This document shows, piece after piece, positions 33,857 through 44,641 of a DNA stretch of 64,000 nucleotides (its first letter is position 1; every line of letters starts with the position of its first letter). A program made the position numbers and the translations under genes. Origin of the DNA: Alphaproteobacteria bacterium. GTDB taxonomy: Bacteria; Pseudomonadota; Alphaproteobacteria; Micavibrionales; Micavibrionaceae. The notes under the pieces are model-generated. The model searched no databases. It saw nothing but the letters and a program-made list of their open reading frames with translations, and had not been told where the DNA came from. The stretch covers positions 23,848-87,847 of the forward strand of contig NVUR01000022.1 of assembly GCA_002401965.1 (NCBI GenBank), read 5' to 3'.

Positions 33857-34837
33857 ATGGGATTTTCGATTGGTGACATTGCGATTGATGACCCCGTCTT
33901 TTTGGCGCCGATGTCCGGTGTCACTGACTTGCCCTTTCGAAAGCTGATTAAGCAATATGGCGCGGGGCTTGTATTCTCCGAGATGATTGCCAGCCGTGAA
34001 ATGATTCAAGAGACCAGCAGATCTTTGAAGATGAACGAGAATTATGCCGAAGAATTTCCCATGGCGGTGCAGCTGGCGGGATGTGATCCTGACATTATGG
34101 CCGAAGCAGCGCGCATGAATGAAGCCCGCGGCGCGGCGATTATTGATATTAATTTTGGTTGCCCTGTCAAAAAGGTGGTTAAGAAAATGGCTGGCTCTGC
34201 GCTGATGCAGGACGAGAAATTAGCGACGGAGATTATGGCGGCAACTGTGAAGGCGGTGAATATTCCCGTCACGGTGAAGATGCGCCTTGGTTGGGATAAT
34301 GAAAACCGCAACGCCCCCACTCTGGCCAAAATGGCGGAGGATGTCGGCGTGCAGATGATTACTGTCCACGGCAGGACGCGCGATCAAAAATATAACGGAC
34401 AAGCCGATTGGCAGGCGATCCGCGCAACAAAAGATGCCATTAATATCCCGTTGATCGTCAATGGAGACATCCTCACCCCGCAAGATGCGATTGATGCCAT
34501 GGCGCAATCGGGCGCGGATGGGGTTATGATTGGGCGCGGGTGTCAGGGCAAGCCGTGGCTGCTGCAACAGATTATGACGTATCTGAAAACCGAGAAAATC
34601 GGCGCAGAGCCAAGCACGGCTGAGAAGCTCGCCCTTATACTAAATCATTACGACGCGATTTTAGAATATTACGGAGAGCGCAAGGGCGTGCCTTTTGCGC
34701 GTAAGCATCTGTCTTGGTATTGCACGGGGTTTGAGGGAGCGGCGGCGTTTAGAGCGAAGCTCAATAAGCTGAAAGACCCCGATGAGGTGCGCGACAATCT
34801 GCACGCATTTTTTACACCGTTTATTGAAGCGGCGTAA
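33857..34837 (+). CDS. dusB: tRNA-dihydrouridine synthase, DusB/NifR3 family
   Basis: LAPMSGVTDLPFRKL, DINFGCPVKKVVKKMAGSALM, TVHGRTRDQKYNGQADW. Confidence 0.93.
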   Translation: MGFSIGDIAIDDPVFLAPMSGVTDLPFRKLIKQYGAGLVFSEMIASREMIQETSRSLKMNENYAEEFPMAVQLAGCDPDIMAEAARMNEARGAAIIDINFGCPVKKVVKKMAGSALMQDEKLATEIMAATVKAVNIPVTVKMRLGWDNENRNAPTLAKMAEDVGVQMITVHGRTRDQKYNGQADWQAIRATKDAINIPLIVNGDILTPQDAIDAMAQSGADGVMIGRGCQGKPWLLQQIMTYLKTEKIGAEPSTAEKLALILNHYDAILEYYGERKGVPFARKHLSWYCTGFEGAAAFRAKLNKLKDPDEVRDNLHAFFTPFIEAA

Positions 34838-34848
34838 CGTAATCATAT

Positions 34849-35091
34849 TTAATAATGTGGAGGTCTATCTTGCGCGGCGCGCTCAATTGAAGACAGAGAT
34901 GCATCACCGTCATCACCGCCGCCCTCCAGACGATCTATCTTAGACAACGCCTTATCCAGACGCGCCTTTAACAGCTCCATTTGCTTCCACTGATCGGTGA
35001 TCACGGTGTTCAGCTCTTGAAGTTGCTGATCCTGATAGGCCAGCGCAATTTCGATCTCTTGTAATTTATCTTCATTCATAATGCAGGTCAT
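34849..35091 (-). CDS. slyX: SlyX family protein
   Basis: 80-aa coiled coil; EIALAYQDQQLQELNTVITDQWKQMELLKARL, C-terminal RPPHY. Confidence 0.88.
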   Translation of the reverse strand: MTCIMNEDKLQEIEIALAYQDQQLQELNTVITDQWKQMELLKARLDKALSKIDRLEGGGDDGDASLSSIERAAQDRPPHY

Positions 35092-35151
35092 ATCACAAAA
35101 TCATAACTTTGCACTAGCGATTTCATACGCAATGGTTAGAATGCGCAAATC

Positions 35152-36276
35152 ATGACCGTAACACGAAAATTATATACGCTGCTCTGTGGGCCGACGTTGT
35201 TAAACTATACGATCCCAATCGTTATGGCCTATCTTGTCACGGGAACAATCGCACAGAAATATATCGGGCTGTATCAGGCGACGCATATATTCTTCGCAGC
35301 ACCCGTCGTTTGGGTTGGCGACATTATTCCATTGCCTGGTATGCCGATATTTTTAGGGCTTATTTTTATCAATCTGACCTTTAAACTGGTATTCAAAAGC
35401 CCGTGGACAATGCGAAATTCAGGCATTATTCTGACGCATATCAGCGTGTTGTTACTGTTGCTGGGCGGGTTGTTTACGGCATTATTCAGCAGTGAAGGCT
35501 ATATCGCTTTGGGGGAAGGTGAGCAAAAAAGCATTATCTCTGACTATCATATGCGTGAATTTGTGATTATGGATGAGCAAGGCAGAACCTTAACAACGCT
35601 TAATCACAAGGATATAAAAGCGCACCGTGCCTTGAACCTTGATAAGCAATTCCCCTTCGCCATCGATATTCACGAAGCCTGTGAGAATTGCAAAATCGTG
35701 GCACGCGAAAACAAGACAGAGCACCATATCGGCATGGCGCAGCACATGCAGTTAGAAACCGCGCCGCCCAAGAAAAACAACGAAGAGAATATGGCGGGCT
35801 TGGTTTTTCAGGTCACCTATGATGATACGCACGAAATCTTTGTGTCGCTGGAAGATATTCCGAAATACCCCACGGTTTCGGTGGAGGGGAAAACCTATAA
35901 GTTCGCGCTGCACAGACAACATAGAAGGCTGCCCTTTTCCATTACGTTGCTGGCGTTTAAAAAGGATATTCACCCCGGCACCACGATGGCCAAAGCATAC
36001 CAATCCACCGTCTTGATACGGGATGGTGACATGCAATGGGAAAGCATTATTTCGATGAACGAACCTTTGCGGTATAAAGGCTACACCTTTTTTCAATCTT
36101 CGTTCATTAAGACGCCGCAGGGTGATGTATCGGTGCTGGCGGCGGTTTGGAATGTTGGGCGATCCTTTCCCTATATCTCGGGGCTGACCATGTGTATTGG
36201 CTTGATTGTGCATTTATTTATGCGCGGACGCAGCCCGAAGAAGAAACCAAAAAACGGAAAGGATAAACATGCCTAG
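35152..36276 (+). CDS. resB: Cytochrome c biogenesis protein ResB/Ccs1 (System II)
   Basis: Multi-TM; FKSPWTMRNSGIILTHISVLLLLLGG, PLRYKGYTFFQSSF. Confidence 0.88.
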   Translation: MTVTRKLYTLLCGPTLLNYTIPIVMAYLVTGTIAQKYIGLYQATHIFFAAPVVWVGDIIPLPGMPIFLGLIFINLTFKLVFKSPWTMRNSGIILTHISVLLLLLGGLFTALFSSEGYIALGEGEQKSIISDYHMREFVIMDEQGRTLTTLNHKDIKAHRALNLDKQFPFAIDIHEACENCKIVARENKTEHHIGMAQHMQLETAPPKKNNEENMAGLVFQVTYDDTHEIFVSLEDIPKYPTVSVEGKTYKFALHRQHRRLPFSITLLAFKKDIHPGTTMAKAYQSTVLIRDGDMQWESIISMNEPLRYKGYTFFQSSFIKTPQGDVSVLAAVWNVGRSFPYISGLTMCIGLIVHLFMRGRSPKKKPKNGKDKHA

Positions 36277-38113
36277 ATTTTTTATCCTTTTATCCGCGTT
36301 ATACCTGTTTTTTACCATACCCGCTCAGGCGCAAGACCAAGATATTGTGCAACTGGATACCTCCTATATCGCACGGCTGCCTATCTTGCATGAAGGCAGA
36401 ATAAAGCCATTAGACAGCTTTGCCCGCATACAGCTACGCACATTTTCAGGTAAAGAAAGCGGTGCTCTGGCGTGGCTGATCGAGACATTATTTGACCCTG
36501 TCCGCGCAGAAACACGCCCTGTTCTGAAAATTATCAATCCCGAGATATTAACAATCCTGCATTTGGAACGGCGCAAAAATAAGCTCTATTCCTATAAGGA
36601 GATATCCGAAGTCCTACGTACAAAACAAAAGATGATCCTCAGCATTGTCGGTGCGGATGAGGCGGATTGGTCTGTGCAGCAAAGAGAGCTTATTACCCTA
36701 CAAAAAAATGCTATATCCTTGCAGAATTTGCTCGGCAGTTTAACACTTATCCTGCCGCTTTCCACCACATTACCAGACAGCCTGCCCGCACCATTTAAAC
36801 CTTACACCAGAAGAACACTTAGTTTTATCGAGACGCTAGAGCTTCAAGATATATTACAAGCAACATTGAAAGATATTATCGCCGAGAAAGACCATAATAT
36901 CGAGACATATACCCCCGCAGAACAAGCCTTGGCGCATTTGTCCTTCACGCTCAGCCTGCTGCAAGAAACAAGGCGCAACAGCGATGTTTTCAAAGTTATT
37001 CCAACCGATAACGGTGGATGGTTATCGCCTTGGGAGTCCCTATCTGCATCTGAAAATACGCAACTGAAATACTGGCAGGATTTAAGCGCAGCCTATTACG
37101 GCAGCGACATGAAAACATGGGATGATACAGCACGAAACTTATACATACATGTCACATCAAACACCGCGCAGATACGCCCGAAAGCACTGAATGCGGAGTA
37201 TTATTACAACCTCTACCCACCATTTTTTATCAGCTTTATCGCCTGTTTAATCGGGATGACGGCACTTATCACCTCCTTATTTCGCAGTAACGCTCTACAA
37301 ATGGCCGCAGCTTCTACCGCTCTTCTCGGCAGCTTCATATGTCAGCTTTGCGGCATTGCGTTACGGATATTCATTCTGGACAGACCGCCCGTCAGCACGC
37401 TGTACGAAACGATATTATTCGCCAGCCTTATTACCACGCTTTATGCGCTTATCGCCTATCGCAGAGACAAGAAAATCCTGTGGTTATGGCTGGGACTGAG
37501 TCTTGCGATTTTCTTGCATATCCTTGGATTTTCGCACAATTTAAATGGTGACAGCTTCGTTATGCTGATCGCCGTTCTTAATACGAATTTCTGGCTGACC
37601 ACTCATGTTCTGTGCATCACGGCGGGCTATGCTTTTTGCGCGTTGACCAGCATTCTTGCACATTACACATTGATAAAATCACGATGGAATGGCGGCGGCA
37701 TCCCTGACAACACCCTGTTCAAAAGCACACTAACCGCGGCACTACTGGCACTGTTCTTTGCGACCATAGGCACAGTTTTGGGCGGTATTTGGGCGGATCA
37801 GTCATGGGGACGGTTCTGGGGATGGGATCCGAAGGAAAATGGCGCGTTACTGATTGTGCTTTGGCTGATCTGGATTATACATGGACGCATTAGTGGACAA
37901 ATGAAACAGCACGCCGTTTTATGCGGTTTTTCTTATCTTTCAGTAATCCTTGCCTTATCGTGGTTTGGTGTAAATTTACTAGGCGTCGGCTTGCATGCTT
38001 ATGGATTTATGGATTCCGCGCTTTGGTCGCTCGGTCTGTTTATCGGCATTGAAAGCGTTTTTGTAATTGCGGTGACACTGCCGTTCCTGAAAAGGATTAC
38101 GCCCCATGCCTAA
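36269..38113 (+). CDS. ccsA: Cytochrome c biogenesis protein CcsA/ResC (System II), long form
   Basis: LHEGRIKPLDSFAR N-terminal domain; WWD-type GTVLGGIWADQSWGRFWGWDPKENGALLIVLWLIW; overlaps the resB 3' end. Confidence 0.92.
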   Translation: MPRFFILLSALYLFFTIPAQAQDQDIVQLDTSYIARLPILHEGRIKPLDSFARIQLRTFSGKESGALAWLIETLFDPVRAETRPVLKIINPEILTILHLERRKNKLYSYKEISEVLRTKQKMILSIVGADEADWSVQQRELITLQKNAISLQNLLGSLTLILPLSTTLPDSLPAPFKPYTRRTLSFIETLELQDILQATLKDIIAEKDHNIETYTPAEQALAHLSFTLSLLQETRRNSDVFKVIPTDNGGWLSPWESLSASENTQLKYWQDLSAAYYGSDMKTWDDTARNLYIHVTSNTAQIRPKALNAEYYYNLYPPFFISFIACLIGMTALITSLFRSNALQMAAASTALLGSFICQLCGIALRIFILDRPPVSTLYETILFASLITTLYALIAYRRDKKILWLWLGLSLAIFLHILGFSHNLNGDSFVMLIAVLNTNFWLTTHVLCITAGYAFCALTSILAHYTLIKSRWNGGGIPDNTLFKSTLTAALLALFFATIGTVLGGIWADQSWGRFWGWDPKENGALLIVLWLIWIIHGRISGQMKQHAVLCGFSYLSVILALSWFGVNLLGVGLHAYGFMDSALWSLGLFIGIESVFVIAVTLPFLKRITPHA

Positions 38114-38648
38114 GGTTCTTATCGCCTTGATTGTTATTGGTCTGGCAGGTTTTTTCGCCTTTCAAGACAGCGTCGCGCCACCCAAAGGCATGATTAGCAC
38201 ACATAAACCTGCGCCTGTGAAAACCGTGACCAATGCTTCTTTCACGGATATTAAAGGCAACAGCTACACTCTGCACGAATATAAAGGGCGCATCATTATT
38301 CTGAATTTCTGGGCGACGTGGTGTCCGCCCTGTATCATAGAGTTTCCGAAGCTTTTGGAACTCGCCAATCGGGAGCAGGACAACATCACCCTCATCACTT
38401 TATCGGTTGACGACAACCCCGCAGATATCATGAAATTTTTAAAGACCCTGCCTGCGGAAAGTCAAGCGCATTTGACCTTGGGTAATGTGATTATTGGGCT
38501 GGATACGGATAAGAGCATCTCCCGAGAGATATTCAAAACCACCATGTATCCCGAAACCTTTATTATCGATAAGAACTTGACCATAAAGCACAAAATAGAA
38601 GGCATAACGGATTGGCTGGGTATAGACGTACAACGCCTCTTAAAATAA
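38106..38648 (+). CDS. TlpA/ResA-like thioredoxin-family protein
   Basis: FWATWCPPCIIEFPKL active site, N-terminal membrane anchor; overlaps the ccsA 3' end. Confidence 0.92.
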   Translation: MPKVLIALIVIGLAGFFAFQDSVAPPKGMISTHKPAPVKTVTNASFTDIKGNSYTLHEYKGRIIILNFWATWCPPCIIEFPKLLELANREQDNITLITLSVDDNPADIMKFLKTLPAESQAHLTLGNVIIGLDTDKSISREIFKTTMYPETFIIDKNLTIKHKIEGITDWLGIDVQRLLK

Positions 38649-38660
38649 GGATTTACCACA

Positions 38661-39038
38661 ATGACAGATACAACCCTCTACGGCATCAAGAACTGTGACA
38701 CGATGAAAAAGGCGTTTAAATGGCTGGAGGTCAACGGCGTTGACGTCACCTTTCATGACTATAAAAAGCAAGGCATCGATGAGGATGTTTTGCGCGATGC
38801 GGTGAAACAGCATGGATGGGAAAACGTGATTAATCGCCGTGGCACAACATGGCGTAAATTGCCCGATGATGTGAAGGAAGCGATGGATGATGTTACGGCA
38901 CTTCGGGTTACGGCGGAGAACCCCTCCATCATTAAAAGGCCACTACTTGTTCACAAAGGGAATATTACTCTGGGATTCAAAGATGCGGAATATACCGCAA
39001 TATTTAACGACCCAAAACACCACACAAAACAAATATAA
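38661..39038 (+). CDS. ArsC/Spx-family (YffB-like) protein
   Basis: LYGIKNCDTMKKAFKWLEVNGVDVTFHDYKKQGI; NRRGTTWRKL; RPLLV. Confidence 0.92.
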   Translation: MTDTTLYGIKNCDTMKKAFKWLEVNGVDVTFHDYKKQGIDEDVLRDAVKQHGWENVINRRGTTWRKLPDDVKEAMDDVTALRVTAENPSIIKRPLLVHKGNITLGFKDAEYTAIFNDPKHHTKQI

Positions 39039-39306
39039 ACACCCATAATTGAACAAATACTTAAGTAACGACAGTAAAAGAATGCTTTAGTATGGCTTCA
39101 AACAGTTTTCCAAAAATTTAAAAAACATATTACACACACAAACACCAATAAAAACACAAGCCATATCAATTAGATAGATTGCACTCCAAAAACAATTATC
39201 CGCTTTAAAAAAAATATCATAAAAAATAATCATAGAAATCATGCACTTCACCTTTATAAATAATGGAGAAGAATATAAAATACAAAAATAACAACACAAC
39301 CAACCA

Positions 39307-40869
39307 TTGGAGAATCTTATGGGACACTCAGTACTGGGATCGATACCTTTTTTATCATCAAAATCCGATTTTCAAACAATATTAGATTCGTTACCGCTGA
39401 ACGTTCTGACTTGCGACCCTAAAACTTTGGTGATTGATTACGCGAATAAAGCAAGCGTTGATACGCTCAATTTGGTGCGCGACCTCCTGCCCCCTGGCGT
39501 AAACGGTGATACGATCGTCGGTAAGTGTATTGATGTCTTCCATAAAGCACCCGCCCATCAAAGAAACATACTGGCAAAGCCATCATCCTTTCCACATCAT
39601 GCCATTATCCGCCTTGGACCACATATGCTCGACCTTCATATCGAAGCGATATATTCTGGTAAGGATATTACAAAACTGGCTTTGAGCTGGTCAATCTGTT
39701 CAGAGCGTGAACAGCTGAAAATCATGGTGGATAATATGCCAATCAACATCATGATGTGTGACCCCAGAACCCTTGAAATTAATTACATTAACAAAACAAG
39801 TCTGGATACCTTAAGAACGATACAACACTTACTGCCTGTGAATGTTGATGATCTGCTCGGCACATGTATTGATGTTTTTCACAAAACCCCGTCACATCAA
39901 CGCAAACTTCTTGGCGACCCCAAAAACCTGCCTTATCGCGCCAAAATTTCACTTGGAGAGGAAATACTTGATTTGAATGTTTCTGCCATAAAAGATGCGG
40001 GTGGTTATTATATCGGTGCGATGGCAAGTTGGTCTGTCATAACCGCACAAGAAGCCCTGACAAAAAATGTCCTACAAATATCCGGCAAAGTATCCGATGC
40101 ATCCGCAGAAGTAAAATCTACGGCGCAATCTTTATCCGCCGCCGCAGAGGAAACATCAGTACAAAGTGTGGCCGTTGCCACAGCAGCAGAAGAAGCCTCC
40201 ACCAACGTTCAAACCGTTGCCGCAGCAGCAGAGGAAATGACGGCATCTATTCAGGAAATTACCACACAAATAAACCACGCCAATATAACCTCAAAAGAGG
40301 CTGTAACCAAGGCAGAGGAAACAAGAGGCGTTATCCAGAAATTAAGTGAAGCGTCACAAAAAATCGGAAACGTTGTTGATATGATTAACGACATTGCCGA
40401 GCAAACAAACCTTCTGGCACTTAACGCCACGATTGAAGCCGCCAGAGCAGGCGATGCAGGTAAAGGCTTTGCCGTTGTTGCCAGTGAGGTTAAATCACTT
40501 GCCGCAGAGACAACAAAGGCAACAGATGAAATCCAAACGCAAATATCAAGCATGCAAACAGTCACAAGAGATGCTGTAGATGCCATTGCCTCCATCCAGG
40601 AGACTATCGGCGAAATATCAGATTCCAGCGCCGAAGTGGCCGCCGCAATTACACAACAAGCCACAACAACAGAAGAAATATCCCGCAATGTTCAAGAGGC
40701 AGCCCAGGCAACCAGAGAAGTTTCAAACAACACCACAGGTATTCAACAAGCCGCCAGTGAAACTGGCGCGGCTGCAACACAGCTATTAGGTCTTGCGGAC
40801 AATCTCTCTTCTAAAGCCGGAAGCATGAATACGCAAATCGGTAATTTCATGGGCGGCAGTGAAAAATAA
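39307..40869 (+). CDS. Soluble methyl-accepting chemotaxis protein with tandem PAS domains
   Basis: Two PAS-like copies ([15 protein letters not shown]...[13 protein letters not shown] and [15 protein letters not shown]...[13 protein letters not shown]); signalling hairpin [38 protein letters not shown]; no TM segment seen. Confidence 0.95.
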   Translation: MENLMGHSVLGSIPFLSSKSDFQTILDSLPLNVLTCDPKTLVIDYANKASVDTLNLVRDLLPPGVNGDTIVGKCIDVFHKAPAHQRNILAKPSSFPHHAIIRLGPHMLDLHIEAIYSGKDITKLALSWSICSEREQLKIMVDNMPINIMMCDPRTLEINYINKTSLDTLRTIQHLLPVNVDDLLGTCIDVFHKTPSHQRKLLGDPKNLPYRAKISLGEEILDLNVSAIKDAGGYYIGAMASWSVITAQEALTKNVLQISGKVSDASAEVKSTAQSLSAAAEETSVQSVAVATAAEEASTNVQTVAAAAEEMTASIQEITTQINHANITSKEAVTKAEETRGVIQKLSEASQKIGNVVDMINDIAEQTNLLALNATIEAARAGDAGKGFAVVASEVKSLAAETTKATDEIQTQISSMQTVTRDAVDAIASIQETIGEISDSSAEVAAAITQQATTTEEISRNVQEAAQATREVSNNTTGIQQAASETGAAATQLLGLADNLSSKAGSMNTQIGNFMGGSEK

Positions 40870-40870
40870 A

Positions 40871-41251
40871 ATGACAGACGAAGAACAAACATTATTCGAA
40901 AGATTAGGTGGAAAAGCCGCAGTAAACGCCGCCGTGGATTTATTTTACAAAAAAATCATGGCGGATGAGCGCATCAACCATTTCTTCAAAAACACGGATA
41001 TGAATCGTCAACGTGCAAAGCAAAAGGCTTTCTTAACTTATGCCTTTGGCGGCGCACCAAATTACTCCGGTGCTTCCATGCGTAAAGCGCATGAACGCTT
41101 GGTTAAAGAAGAAGGCTTAAACACCACTCACTTTACCGCCGTAGCGGAAAACCTGCAAACAACATTGGAGGAGCTAGGCTTATCACCCGATCTTATCGGT
41201 GAGGTCATGACCATTGCCGCCAGTACCCATGATGATGTACTTAACTTATAA
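40871..41251 (+). CDS. Group 1 truncated hemoglobin
   Basis: TLFERLGGKAAVNAAVDLFYKKIMADERINHFFKNTDMNRQRAKQKAFLTYAFGG. Confidence 0.93.
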   Translation: MTDEEQTLFERLGGKAAVNAAVDLFYKKIMADERINHFFKNTDMNRQRAKQKAFLTYAFGGAPNYSGASMRKAHERLVKEEGLNTTHFTAVAENLQTTLEELGLSPDLIGEVMTIAASTHDDVLNL

Positions 41252-41414
41252 ACCCTGCAATTAAGCCATGCGCCTTCCCCTCACTTATCCATAAGATAAA
41301 ACAGGATAAAGAGGCAAAATACTTGGTTTAATTTTCCAAAACATATTAACTATATACCATATTAAATTTGAGTTTTTTGATTCTGGGGAGCAATCCCTGA
41401 AGGGATAGTTAGTT

Positions 41415-43901
41415 ATGGGTTTCACAAAAACATCCGAGGGACGCGTTTTTTTCAAAAATGCAGATAATGATGATTTGCCAAAAACACGCAGCACACAGCC
41501 AACAAAAGACCCTGTCATGCCAAGTGACAACGTACAAATGCAAACTTTGCTTTTGCTGAAATCGCTGAATACAAAACTGAAAAGCGCACGATCAGATAGC
41601 ACGACATTCAAAAAACAACTGACACAATATAAGGCCACGATCAAAATTCTGGAAGATAAGACCGTCGCACAAGAAAATAACTATATTGATCTGGAACAAA
41701 AAGTTGCAAGTAAACAAAATGAAGCCAGCAAAAAGACCAGCCGTGTTGAAAATAGTGTTAAAAACACACTGAAGCAAATCGAAGAAGCAAAAGACCTTGT
41801 TAAAGAACTTGAGCGCAAAAACGCAGAACGCGACGGTTCTTTAGAGGCATTAAAAGACAAAATAACGGAACAAAAATCCAAAGATGATATGCTGTTAAAA
41901 CGTCAGAAATCTATAGAAACCCAACAAAAGGTGCAGGGTGAAAAGATGGTAGATAATGTCGCCGTCTATGTTGCCTTAACAAAGCGCGTCAGCGAAACAG
42001 AAACCCGTAATGAGGCTCTGGATAATAAAATAGAAGACGCAACATCGGACTATCTTAAGCTAGACAGAAAAATCGACAAAGCAATCGAGGATCGCAACCG
42101 TATTTTACGCAAAGTTGATCGCATTGAACAAGCCGTCTTAGAAACCCGCGATGCTCTGAACGCAAAAGCCATGGTTTTACTGACCGACCAAGGCGCGGTG
42201 GCTGGTGTTAACATGCCACAGGTCAATGATGACATTTTGCAAACAGATCCAAGTGTCTTACACAGACGCTTGCAAGAAGAAAACCTCCTGCCGTGGTGGC
42301 GTCGATCTATTCGTATCCAAGGAACGAGCCTTGCTCTGATGATGATCGTGGTTTTACTGTTAGGCTGGATACTCAGTGAAGCGCGACACCCTGCCCCGAT
42401 AACATTAGCAAACAATTCTCGCGCCGCAATGCCGCCAACAATTTCCCTGCACACCTCATCAACCGTCGATCAGGATCAAACCGATTACGCCCGCACAACA
42501 CAATATAGTGACGAAGCCTATACCCCCACCCGCGAGCCATCTTACGAGAACCCTTACGATGTAACGCCGACGACAGATTCATCCTATGATGATTATACGG
42601 CAGAGAATACAATACAAGAACAGGTCTATACACGTGAAGAAACAGCGGAAGAAATATACGAAAAAGCAATCCAACAAGCCGCCGAAGTGCCAGCCACTGA
42701 CAGCGACTATGGCATCACTATTCATAAAGGCTATAGCGATGAAGACATGTCGCGCAGTAACAATAGCAACCAAAACACAGCAACCGCCCATTCTGATAAG
42801 ACCATTGATGGCGCAGAAACTCTGGACATCCACAATGATACACAGATGTTGGCCGCCCTTAATGCTGATCCTGAACGTGTTGCACAGCGCCTAAACCAAA
42901 TAGAACCACAAAGCCTAACCACAGAAGACAGAAGCGCACCCCCAGCAAGCACCCAGCAAGCACAAAAACGCCCCGAAGCGACCCCAGTGCAACAACAAGT
43001 GCAACAACAAGTGCAAAAGCAGAAGACGACACCTCCTGTCATAGATGGTGCGTATATTGCTGCGCTAAAACGCCGGATAAAACCTGACAGAAATTTAACA
43101 GATATCGCACAAAAAATAGAAAACCAAGCCTTCGCAGGTGTCCCCGAAGCACAACACGATATGGGTGCTATTTATGTCGCTGGCCACGGGAAAATTCCAA
43201 AAGATATGGATCGTGCCATCCTATGGTTTGAAGAAGCCGCCAATAACGGTATCGCCAATGCAAAATATAACCTCGGTGTCTTGCACCACCAAGGCTTAGG
43301 CGTAACGCAGAGCATTAAACGCGCGATGACCCTATATGAAGAAGCCGCAGAATTAGGACACCCAGAAGCACAATATAATCTTGGTATCGCACATATCGAA
43401 GGTATTGGAGTGTCTTACAACCCTAAGCGCGCCGCATATTTCTTTCAAATGGCCGCCAATAAAGACGTCACAGAAGCCGCCTACAACCTTGGTCTGATTT
43501 ACGAAAATGGCCTATTGGGGGAAACTCGCCCCGAAGATGCACTACTCTGGTACAAGGCAGCCGCAGACCAAGGCAGCCCCGAAGCACAATCCGCCCTTGA
43601 TCAACTGGCAACGTCTTTAGGTATAGGCATTGACGAAGTAAACCGCATTGTCGCCAATCTACAAAGATCACCTGCACAAACAAAAATAAATTATGGCGGC
43701 GGCAGCGCATCTTCTAGCGCGCAAAATTATATGACGTCTCAAGTCCAAAAAGAATTAATGCGTCGGGGACTCTACCCTGGACCGGTTGACGGGATGAGTG
43801 GTCCGATGACAACAGATGCCATTAAAGCATTCCAAACCGCCGCAGGTATGCATATTAATGGCAAACCATCGCAGGAATTACTGTCTTATCTGAAAAGGTA
43901 A
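41415..43901 (+). CDS. PodJ-like protein: cytoplasmic coiled coil, single TM, Sel1 repeats, C-terminal peptidoglycan-binding domain
   Basis: Long coiled coil; TM SLALMMIVVLLLGWILSEA; Sel1 repeats (NAKYNLGVLHHQGLGV, EAQYNLGIAHIEGIGV, EAAYNLGLIYENG); PG_binding_1 MRRGLYPGPVDGMSGPMTTDAIKAFQTAAGMHINGKPSQELL. Confidence 0.85.
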   Translation: MGFTKTSEGRVFFKNADNDDLPKTRSTQPTKDPVMPSDNVQMQTLLLLKSLNTKLKSARSDSTTFKKQLTQYKATIKILEDKTVAQENNYIDLEQKVASKQNEASKKTSRVENSVKNTLKQIEEAKDLVKELERKNAERDGSLEALKDKITEQKSKDDMLLKRQKSIETQQKVQGEKMVDNVAVYVALTKRVSETETRNEALDNKIEDATSDYLKLDRKIDKAIEDRNRILRKVDRIEQAVLETRDALNAKAMVLLTDQGAVAGVNMPQVNDDILQTDPSVLHRRLQEENLLPWWRRSIRIQGTSLALMMIVVLLLGWILSEARHPAPITLANNSRAAMPPTISLHTSSTVDQDQTDYARTTQYSDEAYTPTREPSYENPYDVTPTTDSSYDDYTAENTIQEQVYTREETAEEIYEKAIQQAAEVPATDSDYGITIHKGYSDEDMSRSNNSNQNTATAHSDKTIDGAETLDIHNDTQMLAALNADPERVAQRLNQIEPQSLTTEDRSAPPASTQQAQKRPEATPVQQQVQQQVQKQKTTPPVIDGAYIAALKRRIKPDRNLTDIAQKIENQAFAGVPEAQHDMGAIYVAGHGKIPKDMDRAILWFEEAANNGIANAKYNLGVLHHQGLGVTQSIKRAMTLYEEAAELGHPEAQYNLGIAHIEGIGVSYNPKRAAYFFQMAANKDVTEAAYNLGLIYENGLLGETRPEDALLWYKAAADQGSPEAQSALDQLATSLGIGIDEVNRIVANLQRSPAQTKINYGGGSASSSAQNYMTSQVQKELMRRGLYPGPVDGMSGPMTTDAIKAFQTAAGMHINGKPSQELLSYLKR

Positions 43902-43924
43902 AACCTCAACAAGGATTCTCCAGC

Positions 43925-44596
43925 CTATCTTTGCGCGACTGCAACCAAACTTTTCTCGATTTCATCGCAAGATTTATCATGCCCCATACATAAAAATGCG
44001 CTGATGGCCAATTGACTTAAAGACGGATCAGGAAATACCGCGGTTTTCTCACTTATCGTTGTCATGACATTCACACATTCCACTATTGCGCTACGCATCG
44101 CATAGGCTGGAACAGAGACCTCTAATGCCGCTGTTGACGCCGCACAACCATTCTTTAACCTGCCCATGTATGATTTCTTATTTGAATTATGCAAGGCCTG
44201 CGCATATGTCGAAGCCAATGTCATATTCATAGAGGATAACGCCTTCATGCATGTTTGACCGTCCCATGTATTAAGGCAAGATGATGTAACATCCTTCACA
44301 TGTCCCAGCACAACATCATCCAGCTTAGGCGATGATTTTGTTTGAGAAGACGGGTTAGTAGTCGTCATTGTATCACCCTTGACCTCGGGCGCAGGCGCAA
44401 CATTATCAGCTTGACCAGATTCTTCAGAAGGATTCGACTGCTTCTTCGGGGCAGAATGATAGACACCAGATGTTTTTTTCTTACTAGAGTTAAATAACTG
44501 CGCGTGCGCGCTATTTTCTATCGCACTACCTATAAATAATGTGACCAATAAAGATAATATTATAAATGATCTGTTCAATATTTTAATTTGGATCAT
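43925..44596 (-). CDS. Secreted hypothetical protein
   Basis: 223 aa, N-terminal signal-like hydrophobic segment; no recognised domain. Confidence 0.65.
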   Translation of the reverse strand: MIQIKILNRSFIILSLLVTLFIGSAIENSAHAQLFNSSKKKTSGVYHSAPKKQSNPSEESGQADNVAPAPEVKGDTMTTTNPSSQTKSSPKLDDVVLGHVKDVTSSCLNTWDGQTCMKALSSMNMTLASTYAQALHNSNKKSYMGRLKNGCAASTAALEVSVPAYAMRSAIVECVNVMTTISEKTAVFPDPSLSQLAISAFLCMGHDKSCDEIEKSLVAVAQR

Positions 44597-44641
44597 TTAA
44601 TTTTCTTTCATTCTTAGGATTGACATTAATCAAGGTATTAT

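Noticed and set aside
40251-40688. 145-aa minus ORF inside the chemoreceptor gene
   Set aside because: Antisense to the strongly conserved MCP signalling domain.
42985-43022. Short caacaagtg-type repeat as a possible CRISPR or regulatory repeat
   Set aside because: In-frame Gln-rich linker in the PodJ-like protein; no spacers. No CRISPR array was seen anywhere in the window.
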